Shown piece by piece: positions 34,851 through 43,325 of a stretch of DNA of 64,000 bases. Source of the DNA: CALBPI01 sp045110335 (GTDB lineage: Bacteria > Pseudomonadota > Gammaproteobacteria > Steroidobacterales > Woeseiaceae); assembly GCA_045110335.1 (NCBI GenBank), contig JBGCGB010000022.1, positions 1 to 64,000 of the forward strand. The letters are read 5' to 3'. The notes under the pieces are model-generated. The model worked only from the letters and a program-made list of their open reading frames with translations, was not told the origin of the DNA and ran no database searches. The translations under genes were made by a program, and so were the position numbers. Each line of letters begins with the position of its first letter. The first letter of the stretch is position 1.

Positions 34851-36269
34851 CTACTCGCCGCGAATTTTCTCGATGATCGATGACGACGAACGGCCACTGC
34901 GAAATGACAGCGTACGCACTTCCCCACCCGCACGAATCACCGCATCACCGCCCACAATTTCCGCGACCGCATAGTCACCGCCTTTCACCAGTACATCGGG
35001 CAAGACTGCCTCAATCAGGGTGGCTGGCGTATCAGCGTCGAACTCGACCACCCAATCAACCGCGGCCAGGCCGGATAACACCAGCATACGATCCTCGACA
35101 TTGTTGATCGGTCGTTCCGGCCCTTTGAGCCGAGCGACCGATGCATCGCTATTGACGGCGACGATTAGCCGGTCACCCAAAGACTTTGCTTCTTCGAGGT
35201 AAGCGACGTGTCCGGCATGCAGTAAATCAAAACAACCATTGGTCATGACAACCCGCTCGCCAGAGGACTGGGCCTCGGCCACCAGTGCTTTCAACGCCTC
35301 GGTATCCACCGCTTCCCGACCGCCTTTTCCGCGCCGGTGCAGCGCAACCCGCAGTTCGGCAGGCGTCACGCCGGCGACGCCGATCTTGCCAACGACACGA
35401 CCAGCGGCGAGGTTTGCGAGCTCACAAGCTTGCCGCAGGCTACAGCCACTGGCGACGGCACCAGCAAGCGTAGCGATGACGGTATCGCCCGCACCGGTCA
35501 CATCGAAGACCTCACGTGCTTCGGTCGATAAGAAGAACGGCTCATCATCGTCTTCGACCAATAGCATGCCGCGTTCACTTCGGGTAATCAGCAACGCAGT
35601 CAGGTCAAGCGCCTCGATCATCTTGCGCGCCAAAGCGACCAGTTGTTGATCATCATCCCAATCACCGGCGGCCAGTCGAAACTCGCTCTCGTTAGGGGTA
35701 ATTAATGTGGCACCGCGATAGCGAGCGAAATCACTACCTTTGGGATCAATGAAAACGGGCTTGCCGGCGTCACGGCAAGTATCGATCAGATGAGCCACAT
35801 CGGACAAAGCACCTTTACCATAGTCGGACAAGATCACGACATCATGTTTTGGCAGCGCACTACCCAATGGCGTCAACAAAGAATGAGAATCCGTGGGACG
35901 TTCTTCTCTATCAAGACGGATCAATTGTTGACCTCGCGACAACACCCGCAACTTCGTCGTGGTGGTCTGTTGATCATCACGGACCAATTGCACATCAATT
36001 TGCCGTGCTTGCAACGTGGCATCCAGTCTGTCCGCCGCCGAATCATTGCCACACGGACCGAGCAATGCCGTTTGGCAACCCAACATGGATAAATTGACCG
36101 CAACGTTGGCCGCACCGCCGGGTCGCTCTTCATCATGCTTTACGTGCACGACCGGAACCGGTGCTTCGGGAGAAATACGATCGGTGCCACCGAACCAGTA
36201 CTGGTCCAGCATGACATCGCCAGCCACTAGTACTGCCGCGCTCGAAAAGTCGGGAATCATCAACGCCAT
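34851..36269 (-). CDS. hldE: Bifunctional heptose-7-phosphate kinase / heptose-1-phosphate adenylyltransferase
   Basis: HldE makes ADP-heptose for the LPS inner core. The PfkB-type kinase domain (about 1-315) has PGGAANVAVNLSMLG near residue 52 and the catalytic region GAGDTV near residue 262. The nucleotidyltransferase domain (about 335-472) starts with TNGCFDLLHAGH, whose HxGH motif is intact, and ends with SSSIIEKIRG. The ATG at 36269 is chosen because AGGGT lies six bases upstream; a GTG two codons earlier is less supported. The gene is 472 residues, the usual length for the fused enzyme. Confidence 0.97.
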   Translation of the reverse strand: MALMIPDFSSAAVLVAGDVMLDQYWFGGTDRISPEAPVPVVHVKHDEERPGGAANVAVNLSMLGCQTALLGPCGNDSAADRLDATLQARQIDVQLVRDDQQTTTTKLRVLSRGQQLIRLDREERPTDSHSLLTPLGSALPKHDVVILSDYGKGALSDVAHLIDTCRDAGKPVFIDPKGSDFARYRGATLITPNESEFRLAAGDWDDDQQLVALARKMIEALDLTALLITRSERGMLLVEDDDEPFFLSTEAREVFDVTGAGDTVIATLAGAVASGCSLRQACELANLAAGRVVGKIGVAGVTPAELRVALHRRGKGGREAVDTEALKALVAEAQSSGERVVMTNGCFDLLHAGHVAYLEEAKSLGDRLIVAVNSDASVARLKGPERPINNVEDRMLVLSGLAAVDWVVEFDADTPATLIEAVLPDVLVKGGDYAVAEIVGGDAVIRAGGEVRTLSFRSGRSSSSIIEKIRGE

Positions 36270-36400
36270 GTTCACCCTGCCGTGATCACTACGCGACCGC
36301 TATCAGCGGAAAACGGTCTGCGTATGGATCTGGAATACAAGGCCGAAAGTATAACCGACCCGCTCACTAAACGGGTGATTGCGCGGCGTTAGCCGATCAT

Positions 36401-36426
36401 CGCCGGCCGCACAATCGCGGCCGGCG
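36401..36426. terminator. Strong GC-rich hairpin after torF
   Basis: CGCCGGCCGC (36401-36410) pairs exactly with GCGGCCGGCG (36417-36426) over ACAATC. It lies just past the torF stop on the minus strand, ahead of hldE. No T tract follows, so it may protect mRNA ends or act as a pause or factor-assisted terminator. Confidence 0.5.
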
Positions 36427-36434
36427 TGAGTCAT

Positions 36435-37154
36435 CTAGAGATCGAAGTCCATTGAATAAGCGACAGTGAACTTGATTTCGTCATTGTCCAGATTGTCGGG
36501 ACCCGGATCGTCAAGATCCGTAGTCGTAATTGCGAATGAGAAACCGTCTTTGGCCAATGAAACGCCCAAGTCAATGTACCCTTCCGGCACGCCATTGAAC
36601 GCTTCGCTGAAGTCTCCATCGTGGTAGCCGACATGTAAGCCCAGTTCCAACCCTTCGCGAATCTCTGTCGCGTAATCTGCCGAGAAGTAATAAGTTTGCC
36701 CGAACCCGAAGTCTTGGTCGGGCGCCTCATCGGCTTCGGTATTCGCGAGAATATTCAAACCGAAACTGAAATCGCCAACAGACAGGCTTCCATAAATCTC
36801 ACCGAAATCGAACTCGGCTTCTTTATCATAGTTGTAGTAAAGATAACCCACGTCCCAACCGATGCCATTACTGAACTCACCGGCGAACCCGGCATAGAGA
36901 TCGTGCTCATAGGAGTAGACATCACCGGGCGCGTAACTCACATTCGACACCCAGGTACCGGCATAGAACCCATTGTCTTTCGAATAATCAATGCCGCCTG
37001 AAATAGACGGAGCATTTTCTGTCTGGGTCAGGCCACGCCATATGTAATTGTTCGCGGCGGCGGCATTCGCCGTCCACTCATCGGCACTGGCACTTGCGGT
37101 GGCCAGCAGGGTTAGTGCACCTGTTATCACTCCGACTTTATTTACAACGTTCAT
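36435..37154 (-). CDS. torF: TorF family putative porin
   Basis: This 239-residue protein has a signal peptide (1-24, ending SASADE) and then a series of alternating polar/aromatic beta strands typical of a small outer-membrane barrel; it ends with AYSMDFDL. Motifs such as ANNYIWRGLTQTENAPSISG mark the TIGR02001/Gcw_chp family. Members are often found beside glnA, glnK or amtB and are presumed channels for nitrogenous solutes, but the substrate is not established. An AGGAAG site lies before the ATG, and upstream there is a sigma-54 promoter and an NtrC-type palindrome. Confidence 0.9.
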   Translation of the reverse strand: MNVVNKVGVITGALTLLATASASADEWTANAAAANNYIWRGLTQTENAPSISGGIDYSKDNGFYAGTWVSNVSYAPGDVYSYEHDLYAGFAGEFSNGIGWDVGYLYYNYDKEAEFDFGEIYGSLSVGDFSFGLNILANTEADEAPDQDFGFGQTYYFSADYATEIREGLELGLHVGYHDGDFSEAFNGVPEGYIDLGVSLAKDGFSFAITTTDLDDPGPDNLDNDEIKFTVAYSMDFDL

Positions 37155-37211
37155 TCGTACTTCCTAAATGTTACTCGTGAAAATGCCGGTACTGCCCGAC
37201 AGAGAACATTT

Positions 37212-37227
37212 AGCAAGAACTACGCCA
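37212..37227 (-). promoter_or_regulatory. Sigma-54 (-24/-12) promoter of torF
   Basis: On the minus strand the sequence is TGGCGTAGTTCTTGCT. It matches TGGC at -24 and TTGC(T) at -12 with the required 8-base gap between them. The predicted start is near 37201, 47 bases before the torF ATG. Confidence 0.75.
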
Positions 37228-37301
37228 CAACGGTGCTGTGTCATCTTTGACTAATATTTCAAGATGTTAGAGATTTCTCGACCGAGACGAAGCATGCAAG
37301 T

Positions 37302-37318
37302 CGCACCCTATCGGTGCA
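37302..37318. promoter_or_regulatory. NtrC-type binding palindrome upstream of torF
   Basis: CGCACC-CTATC-GGTGCA matches 11 of 12 defined positions of the NtrC consensus TGCACC-N5-GGTGCA. Its centre is about 109 bases upstream of the predicted torF start, a typical enhancer distance. Activator identity is inferred; no ntrC gene is in the window. Confidence 0.7.
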
Positions 37319-37495
37319 CGCGTCACTACCGATTGCGCTTCAGCGGCGCATAGAACGTTTCTACTAGAACCTTTTTGAAGGGACTAGCAACATGCAGTGG
37401 TAGACAAGAAAAGCAGCCAACAATGACCGCGACCAAGACAACAGTCCTGCGCCGATGGCGACCAGACCATCACGACAAAAAGTCAGCGGAAGGCA

Positions 37496-38473
37496 CTACT
37501 GATGCAACTCGTCCAATCGACCTGCGATGATACGCTCGAGTTTGACTTGATCGGCATAGAAGCCCCGAATACCTTCGGCGAGCTTTTCCGTCGCCATTGC
37601 ATTCTCGTTCATTTGCCACTGGAACGGTTCGTGCTGCAACGGTGCATGCCGCTCGCCAGCGCTTGCCTGGTTAGCATCTAGTCGCACCGCTAGCTCACCG
37701 AAATCACGGCCAAGCGTATCGAGCAAGTCAGGGCTGATCGTGAGTCGATCACAACCTGCCAGGGCTTCGATCTGTTGCGCGCTGCGGAAACTGGCACCCA
37801 TCACGATGGTCTCGATCGCAGCCGACTTATAATAGTCATAAATCTCGGTCACCGACCGCACGCCGGGATCTTCATCAATGCTGATCTCAGCGCCTGGGTT
37901 CGCCTTCTTAAACCAATCGAGAATGCGCCCAACAAACGGAGAAATCAGAAACGCGCCGGCGTCGGCGCAAGCTTTCGCTTGAGCCAGACTGAACAGCAGC
38001 GTCAAATTACATTGAATACCAGCTTTTTCGAGCGCTTCGGCGGCTCTTATGCCTTCCCAGGTGGATGCAAGCTTGATCAAAATACGATCGCTGGACACAC
38101 CTTTAGATTCATACAAGTCGATCAACCGTTTCGCTTTTTCAACACTGGCGGTCGTATCAAAAGACAACCTCGCGCTAACTTCAGTGGAGATTCGGCCAGG
38201 AATGATTTTCACAATCTCGGCACCAATCGCGACAGAAAGCTGATCAATGGCCTGCTCGACGATCTCATCATTGGACCCGCCGGATGCCGCCGCTTTACTG
38301 ACGGCTTCGTCGACCAGCGGCGCATACTCTGGAAGGCTCGCCGCTTTGAGCACCAATGACGGGTTGGTCGTCGCGTCGACCGGTTTGTGCTTGCGAATCG
38401 CATCGATATCGCCGGTGTCGGCAACGACAACGGTCACTTCCCGAAGTTGATCAAGTTTGCTGGACTGGCTCAT
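37496..38473 (-). CDS. tal: Transaldolase
   Basis: Transaldolase transfers a dihydroxyacetone unit between sugar phosphates in the pentose phosphate pathway. The 325 residues have the TalB-type pattern: DATTNPSLVLKAA near residue 33, the Schiff-base lysine in ILIKLASTWEGIRAAE near residue 132, and NLTLLFSLAQA near residue 155. The start has an AGGAAG site. It works together with tkt (14951-16975). It is divergent from the phosphohexomutase gene. Confidence 0.97.
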   Translation of the reverse strand: MSQSSKLDQLREVTVVVADTGDIDAIRKHKPVDATTNPSLVLKAASLPEYAPLVDEAVSKAAASGGSNDEIVEQAIDQLSVAIGAEIVKIIPGRISTEVSARLSFDTTASVEKAKRLIDLYESKGVSSDRILIKLASTWEGIRAAEALEKAGIQCNLTLLFSLAQAKACADAGAFLISPFVGRILDWFKKANPGAEISIDEDPGVRSVTEIYDYYKSAAIETIVMGASFRSAQQIEALAGCDRLTISPDLLDTLGRDFGELAVRLDANQASAGERHAPLQHEPFQWQMNENAMATEKLAEGIRGFYADQVKLERIIAGRLDELHQ

Positions 38474-38647
38474 GGTCTTCCTGTTGTTTTGATGCTGAAT
38501 TTAATCCGCGCCGCTTTGCGCATGACGTCGCAAATTTGAGACTGACATCGCGGACGTAGAACCGTACCATGTCTAAGAAGCACGTGCGTTATTGAAACTT
38601 TTGCCAGCAGCAGCCTGGCTATTTTGCTGTCTGAGAGGAACCAATTC

Positions 38648-40387
38648 ATGAGTCGTGGACAATCTTTGGATGAAGCGATAGACCATTGGCTTGCCCGTGA
38701 TCCGGATCCGGCCATGCGAGCCGAGATACAAGCCATACGGGCAGCAGAAAACACCAGTGAACTGGAAGCCCGTTTCACGGCACGGCTGGCATTCGGCACC
38801 GCGGGACTGCGTGGTGTGGTCGGCGCCGGTCCGGGCCGCATGAACCGTCTCGTCATTCGGGAAACATCGGCCGGATTGGCGCAATACTTACTGAAAGCCG
38901 TCGACGGTGCCGCGAACCGTGGCATCGTGGTTGGCTATGACGCCCGACCCGACTCGCGCCAGTTTGCCGAGGATGCGGTCTGCGTCTTCGCGGCGTTTGG
39001 TTTTCGCGTATTTTTAACAGCGACCGAGCAACCCACCCCGGTCGGCGCTTTTGCCGTCACTGAATTGAATGCCGCTGCCGGCATCGTCGTGACCGCTAGT
39101 CACAATCCACCCGAATACAATGGCTATAAAGTGTATTGGGAAAACGGTGCGCAGATTATCCCACCACATGATCGAGCCATTGCTGATCATATCGATGCAG
39201 CGGCGATGGCCGATCTCCCCTGGAAGGATTTCGACGCAGTCGCCAACAGCGAGCAGCTAGCGTTGCTTGACGATCAGTTTGTCGCGAAATACAGCGCACG
39301 CGTTGTCGAGGCGATCGCGCAATGGCACACCGCGCCACAAAACGGTATCTCTGTCGCCTACACGGCATTGCATGGCGTCGGCGCCAAACTCGCTACAGCG
39401 CTCAGCGCGCAATGCGGGATTCAGGACTTTTGGTCCGTGCCGTCACAACATGAACCGGACGGCCAATTCCCAACCGTCGATTTTCCGAACCCGGAAGAAG
39501 ACGGTGCGATGGATGCCGTCATCGCGCTTGCAGCCGAGCACCAGGCGACGCTGGCCTGCGCCAATGACCCGGACGCCGACCGTCTGGCCGTGGCTGCGCG
39601 CGACACGGATGGAAACTACGTCATGTTATCCGGCGATCAAATTGGCATCTTGCTGGGTGATTATTGTTTGAGACAACAAGATGGCGAGACCCAGATCCTG
39701 GCAGCGTCGCTAGTCTCGTCGCGGATGCTCGGTCGTATCGCTGAGTCAGCGAATGCGACTTACCTCGAAACATTAACCGGCTTCAAATGGCTGTCAAATA
39801 TGGCGCTGGCGGAACAGACGCCGAGAAAGCGTTTCGTCTTCGCCTACGAAGAAGCGCTGGGTTATGCGATGGGCCAAATTGTTCGCGATAAAGACGGGTT
39901 GTCAGCACTGATGCTCTTTTGTCAGTTAACGGCCACGTTAGCTGACCAAGGCAAGACCGTTTTCGATCGACTCGAAGAACTCTATGTCACGCACGGATTG
40001 TTCCTAACTCATCAACAGAGTATTCGCACAACACCAGGTCAGGCATCCATCACCGATCAAATCCGGCGCAACAGCCCGGATACCATCGGCGGGATCGCAG
40101 TCACGTCGACCAAAGACTTACAAACGTTAACGCATCGGTTCGCCGACGGTCGCGAAGTGGCGCTCGACAATCATCCAAACGACGTCGTCATTTTTTATCT
40201 TGAAGACGACTCACGGATTATCGTGCGGCCTTCGGGTACAGAGCCCAAGACCAAGTGCTATTACGAGGTCAAAGGTGATATTCAAAACCCGGCGGATTAC
40301 GTCGACGCCCGTCGGCGCACCCGGCAGCGGCTAGACCAGTTGATTGATCGTCATCAATCAGCGGTGCAACAGCTAATGGCCGGTTGA
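38648..40387 (+). CDS. Phosphohexomutase (phosphoglucomutase/phosphomannomutase family)
   Basis: This 579-residue alpha-D-phosphohexomutase has the phosphoserine loop TASHNPPEYNGYKVY near residue 145, a metal loop DPDADRLAVA near residue 310, the sugar-binding EEALGYA near residue 405 and the phosphate-binding RPSGTEPKTKCYYE near residue 530. The length and the extra N-terminal block FGTAGLRG match the long phospho-sugar mutase group (PGM2/PgcA-like), which acts on glucose-1/6-phosphate or related sugars; the exact substrate cannot be fixed. The start at 38648 has GAGAGGAA upstream. It is convergent with the next lipoprotein gene. Confidence 0.92.
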   Translation: MSRGQSLDEAIDHWLARDPDPAMRAEIQAIRAAENTSELEARFTARLAFGTAGLRGVVGAGPGRMNRLVIRETSAGLAQYLLKAVDGAANRGIVVGYDARPDSRQFAEDAVCVFAAFGFRVFLTATEQPTPVGAFAVTELNAAAGIVVTASHNPPEYNGYKVYWENGAQIIPPHDRAIADHIDAAAMADLPWKDFDAVANSEQLALLDDQFVAKYSARVVEAIAQWHTAPQNGISVAYTALHGVGAKLATALSAQCGIQDFWSVPSQHEPDGQFPTVDFPNPEEDGAMDAVIALAAEHQATLACANDPDADRLAVAARDTDGNYVMLSGDQIGILLGDYCLRQQDGETQILAASLVSSRMLGRIAESANATYLETLTGFKWLSNMALAEQTPRKRFVFAYEEALGYAMGQIVRDKDGLSALMLFCQLTATLADQGKTVFDRLEELYVTHGLFLTHQQSIRTTPGQASITDQIRRNSPDTIGGIAVTSTKDLQTLTHRFADGREVALDNHPNDVVIFYLEDDSRIIVRPSGTEPKTKCYYEVKGDIQNPADYVDARRRTRQRLDQLIDRHQSAVQQLMAG

Positions 40388-40398
40388 CCAAGTCCGGA

Positions 40399-40707
40399 CT
40401 ACGTGCCGCATTGATAATAGATCCGGTTTCTATCGCCAGCGTAGTCTTTGAAGAACGCTTGGCTGTCGGAGGAAACAGCATCACTGTTAGATAGGCGTTC
40501 GCCAGCTTCTGATACCAATGTGTAACCTTTCGCACCGCAAGACTTACCGGCTTTTTCAAGGCAATAATTGAGCCCCCGAGCCGTACCATCACAGTCGATC
40601 TTGTAAGCAAATGTGCCGTCGGACAGTTCGGTGCTGACGGGTGCGGCGCAGGCACCCAACATCACGAGGCAGCCGACCGCGGCGAGTCTTTGGGGTAAGT
40701 TCTTCAT
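40399..40707 (-). CDS. Small lipoprotein, function unknown
   Basis: This 102-residue product has a signal peptide ending in the lipobox LGAC, so Cys20 or so should be lipidated. The mature part holds four further Cys, in DCDG, NYCLEK, SCGAKG and YQCGT, spaced for two disulfides. Such short Cys-containing lipoproteins are common in gammaproteobacteria without a known role. The ATG at 40707 is well supported by TAGGAG seven bases upstream. It stands alone between convergent neighbours. Confidence 0.8.
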   Translation of the reverse strand: MKNLPQRLAAVGCLVMLGACAAPVSTELSDGTFAYKIDCDGTARGLNYCLEKAGKSCGAKGYTLVSEAGERLSNSDAVSSDSQAFFKDYAGDRNRIYYQCGT

Positions 40708-40901
40708 CAATGCGCTCCTAAAGCGTGGGGGAAATTGATGTTATATAGACTAACAAAAGTTGGGGCTTACCAGTGCTTTACGGACCAAGAATCTCGATAG
40801 ACGAAACATCAACAACTGAAGTTTCGGCCTGCCGTGATACCCGTACACGCCGCATCAACAATACCCGGGGCACTTGAACGATCACTCAGCCTGATCGCCA
40901 G

Positions 40902-41873
40902 CTAGTCACAAGCGCGTTGACCGACCAGCAATCGCTGACCCTGCAAATAGCGCGCGGCTAACAGCGCACGGTTGGAGACTACCATTTGGTAGCCGGCACT
41001 AGCGACAAGATCAAATGCGGGGATCACCGGGTCGGTTGCTAACTTGGCATCGAGTGGGTGGGTCGATAGATAACTGCCACCTAACAAGAACAGGTCCGTG
41101 CTTTGGATCCGCTCCGGTACGTCCGGCTTACGCTCAATCGCGCCGGTTAAGGCAATCAACGCGTTGGGCGCCAACTCAGTTTCAGCAAATGCCACGGCAT
41201 TGTCGAGGCCCATCGCTAGCGATGCCTCTGGCGCATTTGCGAGAATCTCCCGAGCTTGCTCGAGGTCATAGGCAATAAACGCGGTCGCCTCAAGTAGACC
41301 GGAATCAACCACCATAGCGACAGCTTCGGCGGTTGCACGACGATCCTTCAAGTCCAGCATGACAAACGCACTACCACGCAGCCGCATCAGCGCTGCGGCC
41401 AGCGACACGGGGTGTTGTTCCGTGGTCACATGATCGTTATCAATGAGCTGCAACTCGACAACAGAAGACCACGGCAACGCGTTGTAAGGCCCGGAGCCCG
41501 TCGTCGTTCTATCCAACTGATCGTCGTGGTGGAGATACAAAACGCCGTCGGCTGAACGCACCACGTCCAACTCGACTACGACCGGCGCCGCCTGCGTGGA
41601 TCGTTCAATGCTGTTCAACGCATTCTCGGGAAAGCCGGGTGCGACGCCACCGCGATGGGCAACCACCACGACGGTACCGGACGATCGCGCGCAGTAGAGC
41701 ATGTCGATCAAATTATGATTAAAAGACTCGGCCAGCGCCGCAGCCGTGGTTGGTGATTCCGCTGACGTAAAAGTTGATGACTGAATACACCCTGCACTAA
41801 CGGACGCAACCAGGCATGCCACTACAACGCGGCAGCACTGCAAGCGACTACAGAATGGGCTGGAACGCGCCAT
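40902..41873 (-). CDS. Glycerophosphodiester phosphodiesterase-family lipoprotein
   Basis: This GDPD-family protein of 323 residues has a lipobox (SVSAGC) after the signal peptide, so it is probably anchored in the periplasm. The TIM-barrel catalytic blocks HRGG, PENALNSIE, ELDV and HHDDQLDRTT are intact, which supports hydrolysis of glycerophosphodiesters. The ATG at 41873 lies inside the end of the diguanylate cyclase gene (26-base overlap) with AGG at the right distance; an in-frame extension to 41957 has no signal peptide. The substrate is unproven. Confidence 0.85.
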   Translation of the reverse strand: MARSSPFCSRLQCCRVVVACLVASVSAGCIQSSTFTSAESPTTAAALAESFNHNLIDMLYCARSSGTVVVVAHRGGVAPGFPENALNSIERSTQAAPVVVELDVVRSADGVLYLHHDDQLDRTTTGSGPYNALPWSSVVELQLIDNDHVTTEQHPVSLAAALMRLRGSAFVMLDLKDRRATAEAVAMVVDSGLLEATAFIAYDLEQAREILANAPEASLAMGLDNAVAFAETELAPNALIALTGAIERKPDVPERIQSTDLFLLGGSYLSTHPLDAKLATDPVIPAFDLVASAGYQMVVSNRALLAARYLQGQRLLVGQRACD

Positions 41874-43047
41874 CGCCTCGTTTGAACACTTGTGATGATT
41901 CCACATCCACGCGATTTCGACCTGAAGCCTTGGATTTATAGAGTGCGCGATCTGCACGCAGGATCATGTCTGACACGTTTTCATCTTCCGACGAATAACT
42001 GGCGACGCCGAAGCTCGAAGTCAACGAGAATACATCGCCTCCGCCCGTGTAAGGTGTATCCGCCAGCGTCGCGCGAATCTGCTCGGCCAAGTGATCGGCA
42101 CGCACCAGATCTGTCGACGGCAACAGCATGACAAATTCTTCGCCACCGAAACGCGCAACGATATCACCCGGCCGGCTTAAACTGGACAACACTTCAGAAA
42201 CATAAACCAGTGCCTTGTCGCCCACCGCATGACCATATTGATCGTTCACCTGCTTGAAGTGATCGATGTCGGCAATGATCACGGAAATCGACCGGTTCTC
42301 CCGGCGCATACGGTTAAAAACGCGACTGGCGCGCTCATGAAAGCCACGTCTGTTCAACAGGCCTGTTAGATGATCCCGAATGCTCATTTGCCGCATTTTT
42401 TGAGAAAGGTCAGAGGCCAACAGGAACAGGACGAAGACACCAATACCGGCGTAACCGGTCGGCAAGGTCAACGAATTGAAGTGCAGCAAGAGCGCATAAG
42501 CCCCAAAATCTCCAGTCGCACCCATACCGATTGAAATAGAGGCCGCGACCATTTGAGTCATGGCGAACAACGCAATAAACAACGCCGTAACGTAGTCCGC
42601 TGCGGTCTTGTTCGTTTGACGATTCAATACGACATAGGAGATGACAAACAACAAAATAGAGACGCTCGCCGGCAGCAATGCAGCGCTCAATCCAACATGG
42701 CGCTGGACAAACAGAAACCACACCATCGCCGCGAAAGCGAGCAAAGAAAATACCCAACAGCAGCGCGCGATCGCCATCGAACGGCTGCGCATGCAATAGC
42801 CGGTCACACTGAGTCCGGCGGCAGTCAAAGCGAGGAAACTCACCGTCAACTCTGCGAGCTCAGCAGACCAGGCGTCAGCCGGTATCAACGGGATCATCCA
42901 ACGCACGGTGACGACGGCACAGGCGATCGTCCAAACCAACGCATAACCATTGCGAAGTAGACGTTTCCAGATGATGTAAAACACCATCGTGAACATGCCG
43001 GATATCGTTGCCAATGATATGAGCAAGTAGGGTTCGACAGGACTCAT
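41848..43047 (-). CDS. Membrane-bound diguanylate cyclase (GGDEF)
   Basis: This 399-residue protein has about six or seven hydrophobic segments in residues 5-210 and a C-terminal GGDEF domain (about 220-390). The active site reads GGEEF, a functional variant, with an inhibitory RPGD five residues upstream. It is therefore expected to make cyclic di-GMP from GTP under membrane-derived control. The ATG at 43047 has GGAT upstream. The gene ends inside the GDPD gene, suggesting one transcript. The signal perceived by the membrane part is unknown. Confidence 0.93.
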   Translation of the reverse strand: MSPVEPYLLISLATISGMFTMVFYIIWKRLLRNGYALVWTIACAVVTVRWMIPLIPADAWSAELAELTVSFLALTAAGLSVTGYCMRSRSMAIARCCWVFSLLAFAAMVWFLFVQRHVGLSAALLPASVSILLFVISYVVLNRQTNKTAADYVTALFIALFAMTQMVAASISIGMGATGDFGAYALLLHFNSLTLPTGYAGIGVFVLFLLASDLSQKMRQMSIRDHLTGLLNRRGFHERASRVFNRMRRENRSISVIIADIDHFKQVNDQYGHAVGDKALVYVSEVLSSLSRPGDIVARFGGEEFVMLLPSTDLVRADHLAEQIRATLADTPYTGGGDVFSLTSSFGVASYSSEDENVSDMILRADRALYKSKASGRNRVDVESSQVFKRGDGAFQPIL

Positions 43048-43325
43048 CAAACGTTATCCAGAAAAATCTTGGGTCGTATTGTACCGATCTGTTTCGTCAT
43101 TAATCTAGTTGATTTCAATGCATCAAGTGCTTTTTTGCAGAACGTTATTTGAGATCGAAACAAGCGCGAGTAATGTCATCGGTAGCAAAGATGAAGACAG
43201 CGCTATTCGCAATAATTTGGAGGCCTGGTGTTAGTAGTGCCACAATGCCACCCACTAGAAAATGCTCCCTCGACACGTTTGTACCGGACAATAAAACGCT
43301 TCACCGTATCTGACCAAGGCTTACC

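Larger units (their letters stand above)
37155..37495. other. 341-base intergenic region with torF control signals
   Basis: This non-coding stretch between tal and torF (both minus) holds the torF 5' untranslated region (about 47 bases), the sigma-54 promoter at 37212-37227 and the NtrC-type site at 37302-37318. The remaining part, 37320-37495, lies between tal's end and that site; I see no gene, tRNA or clear terminator in it. Confidence 0.7.

Noticed and set aside
43226..43241. Possible sigma-54 promoter before the MFS gene (TGG...TGC)
   Set aside because: The -24 has TGG but the -12 lacks TTGC; the match is too weak.
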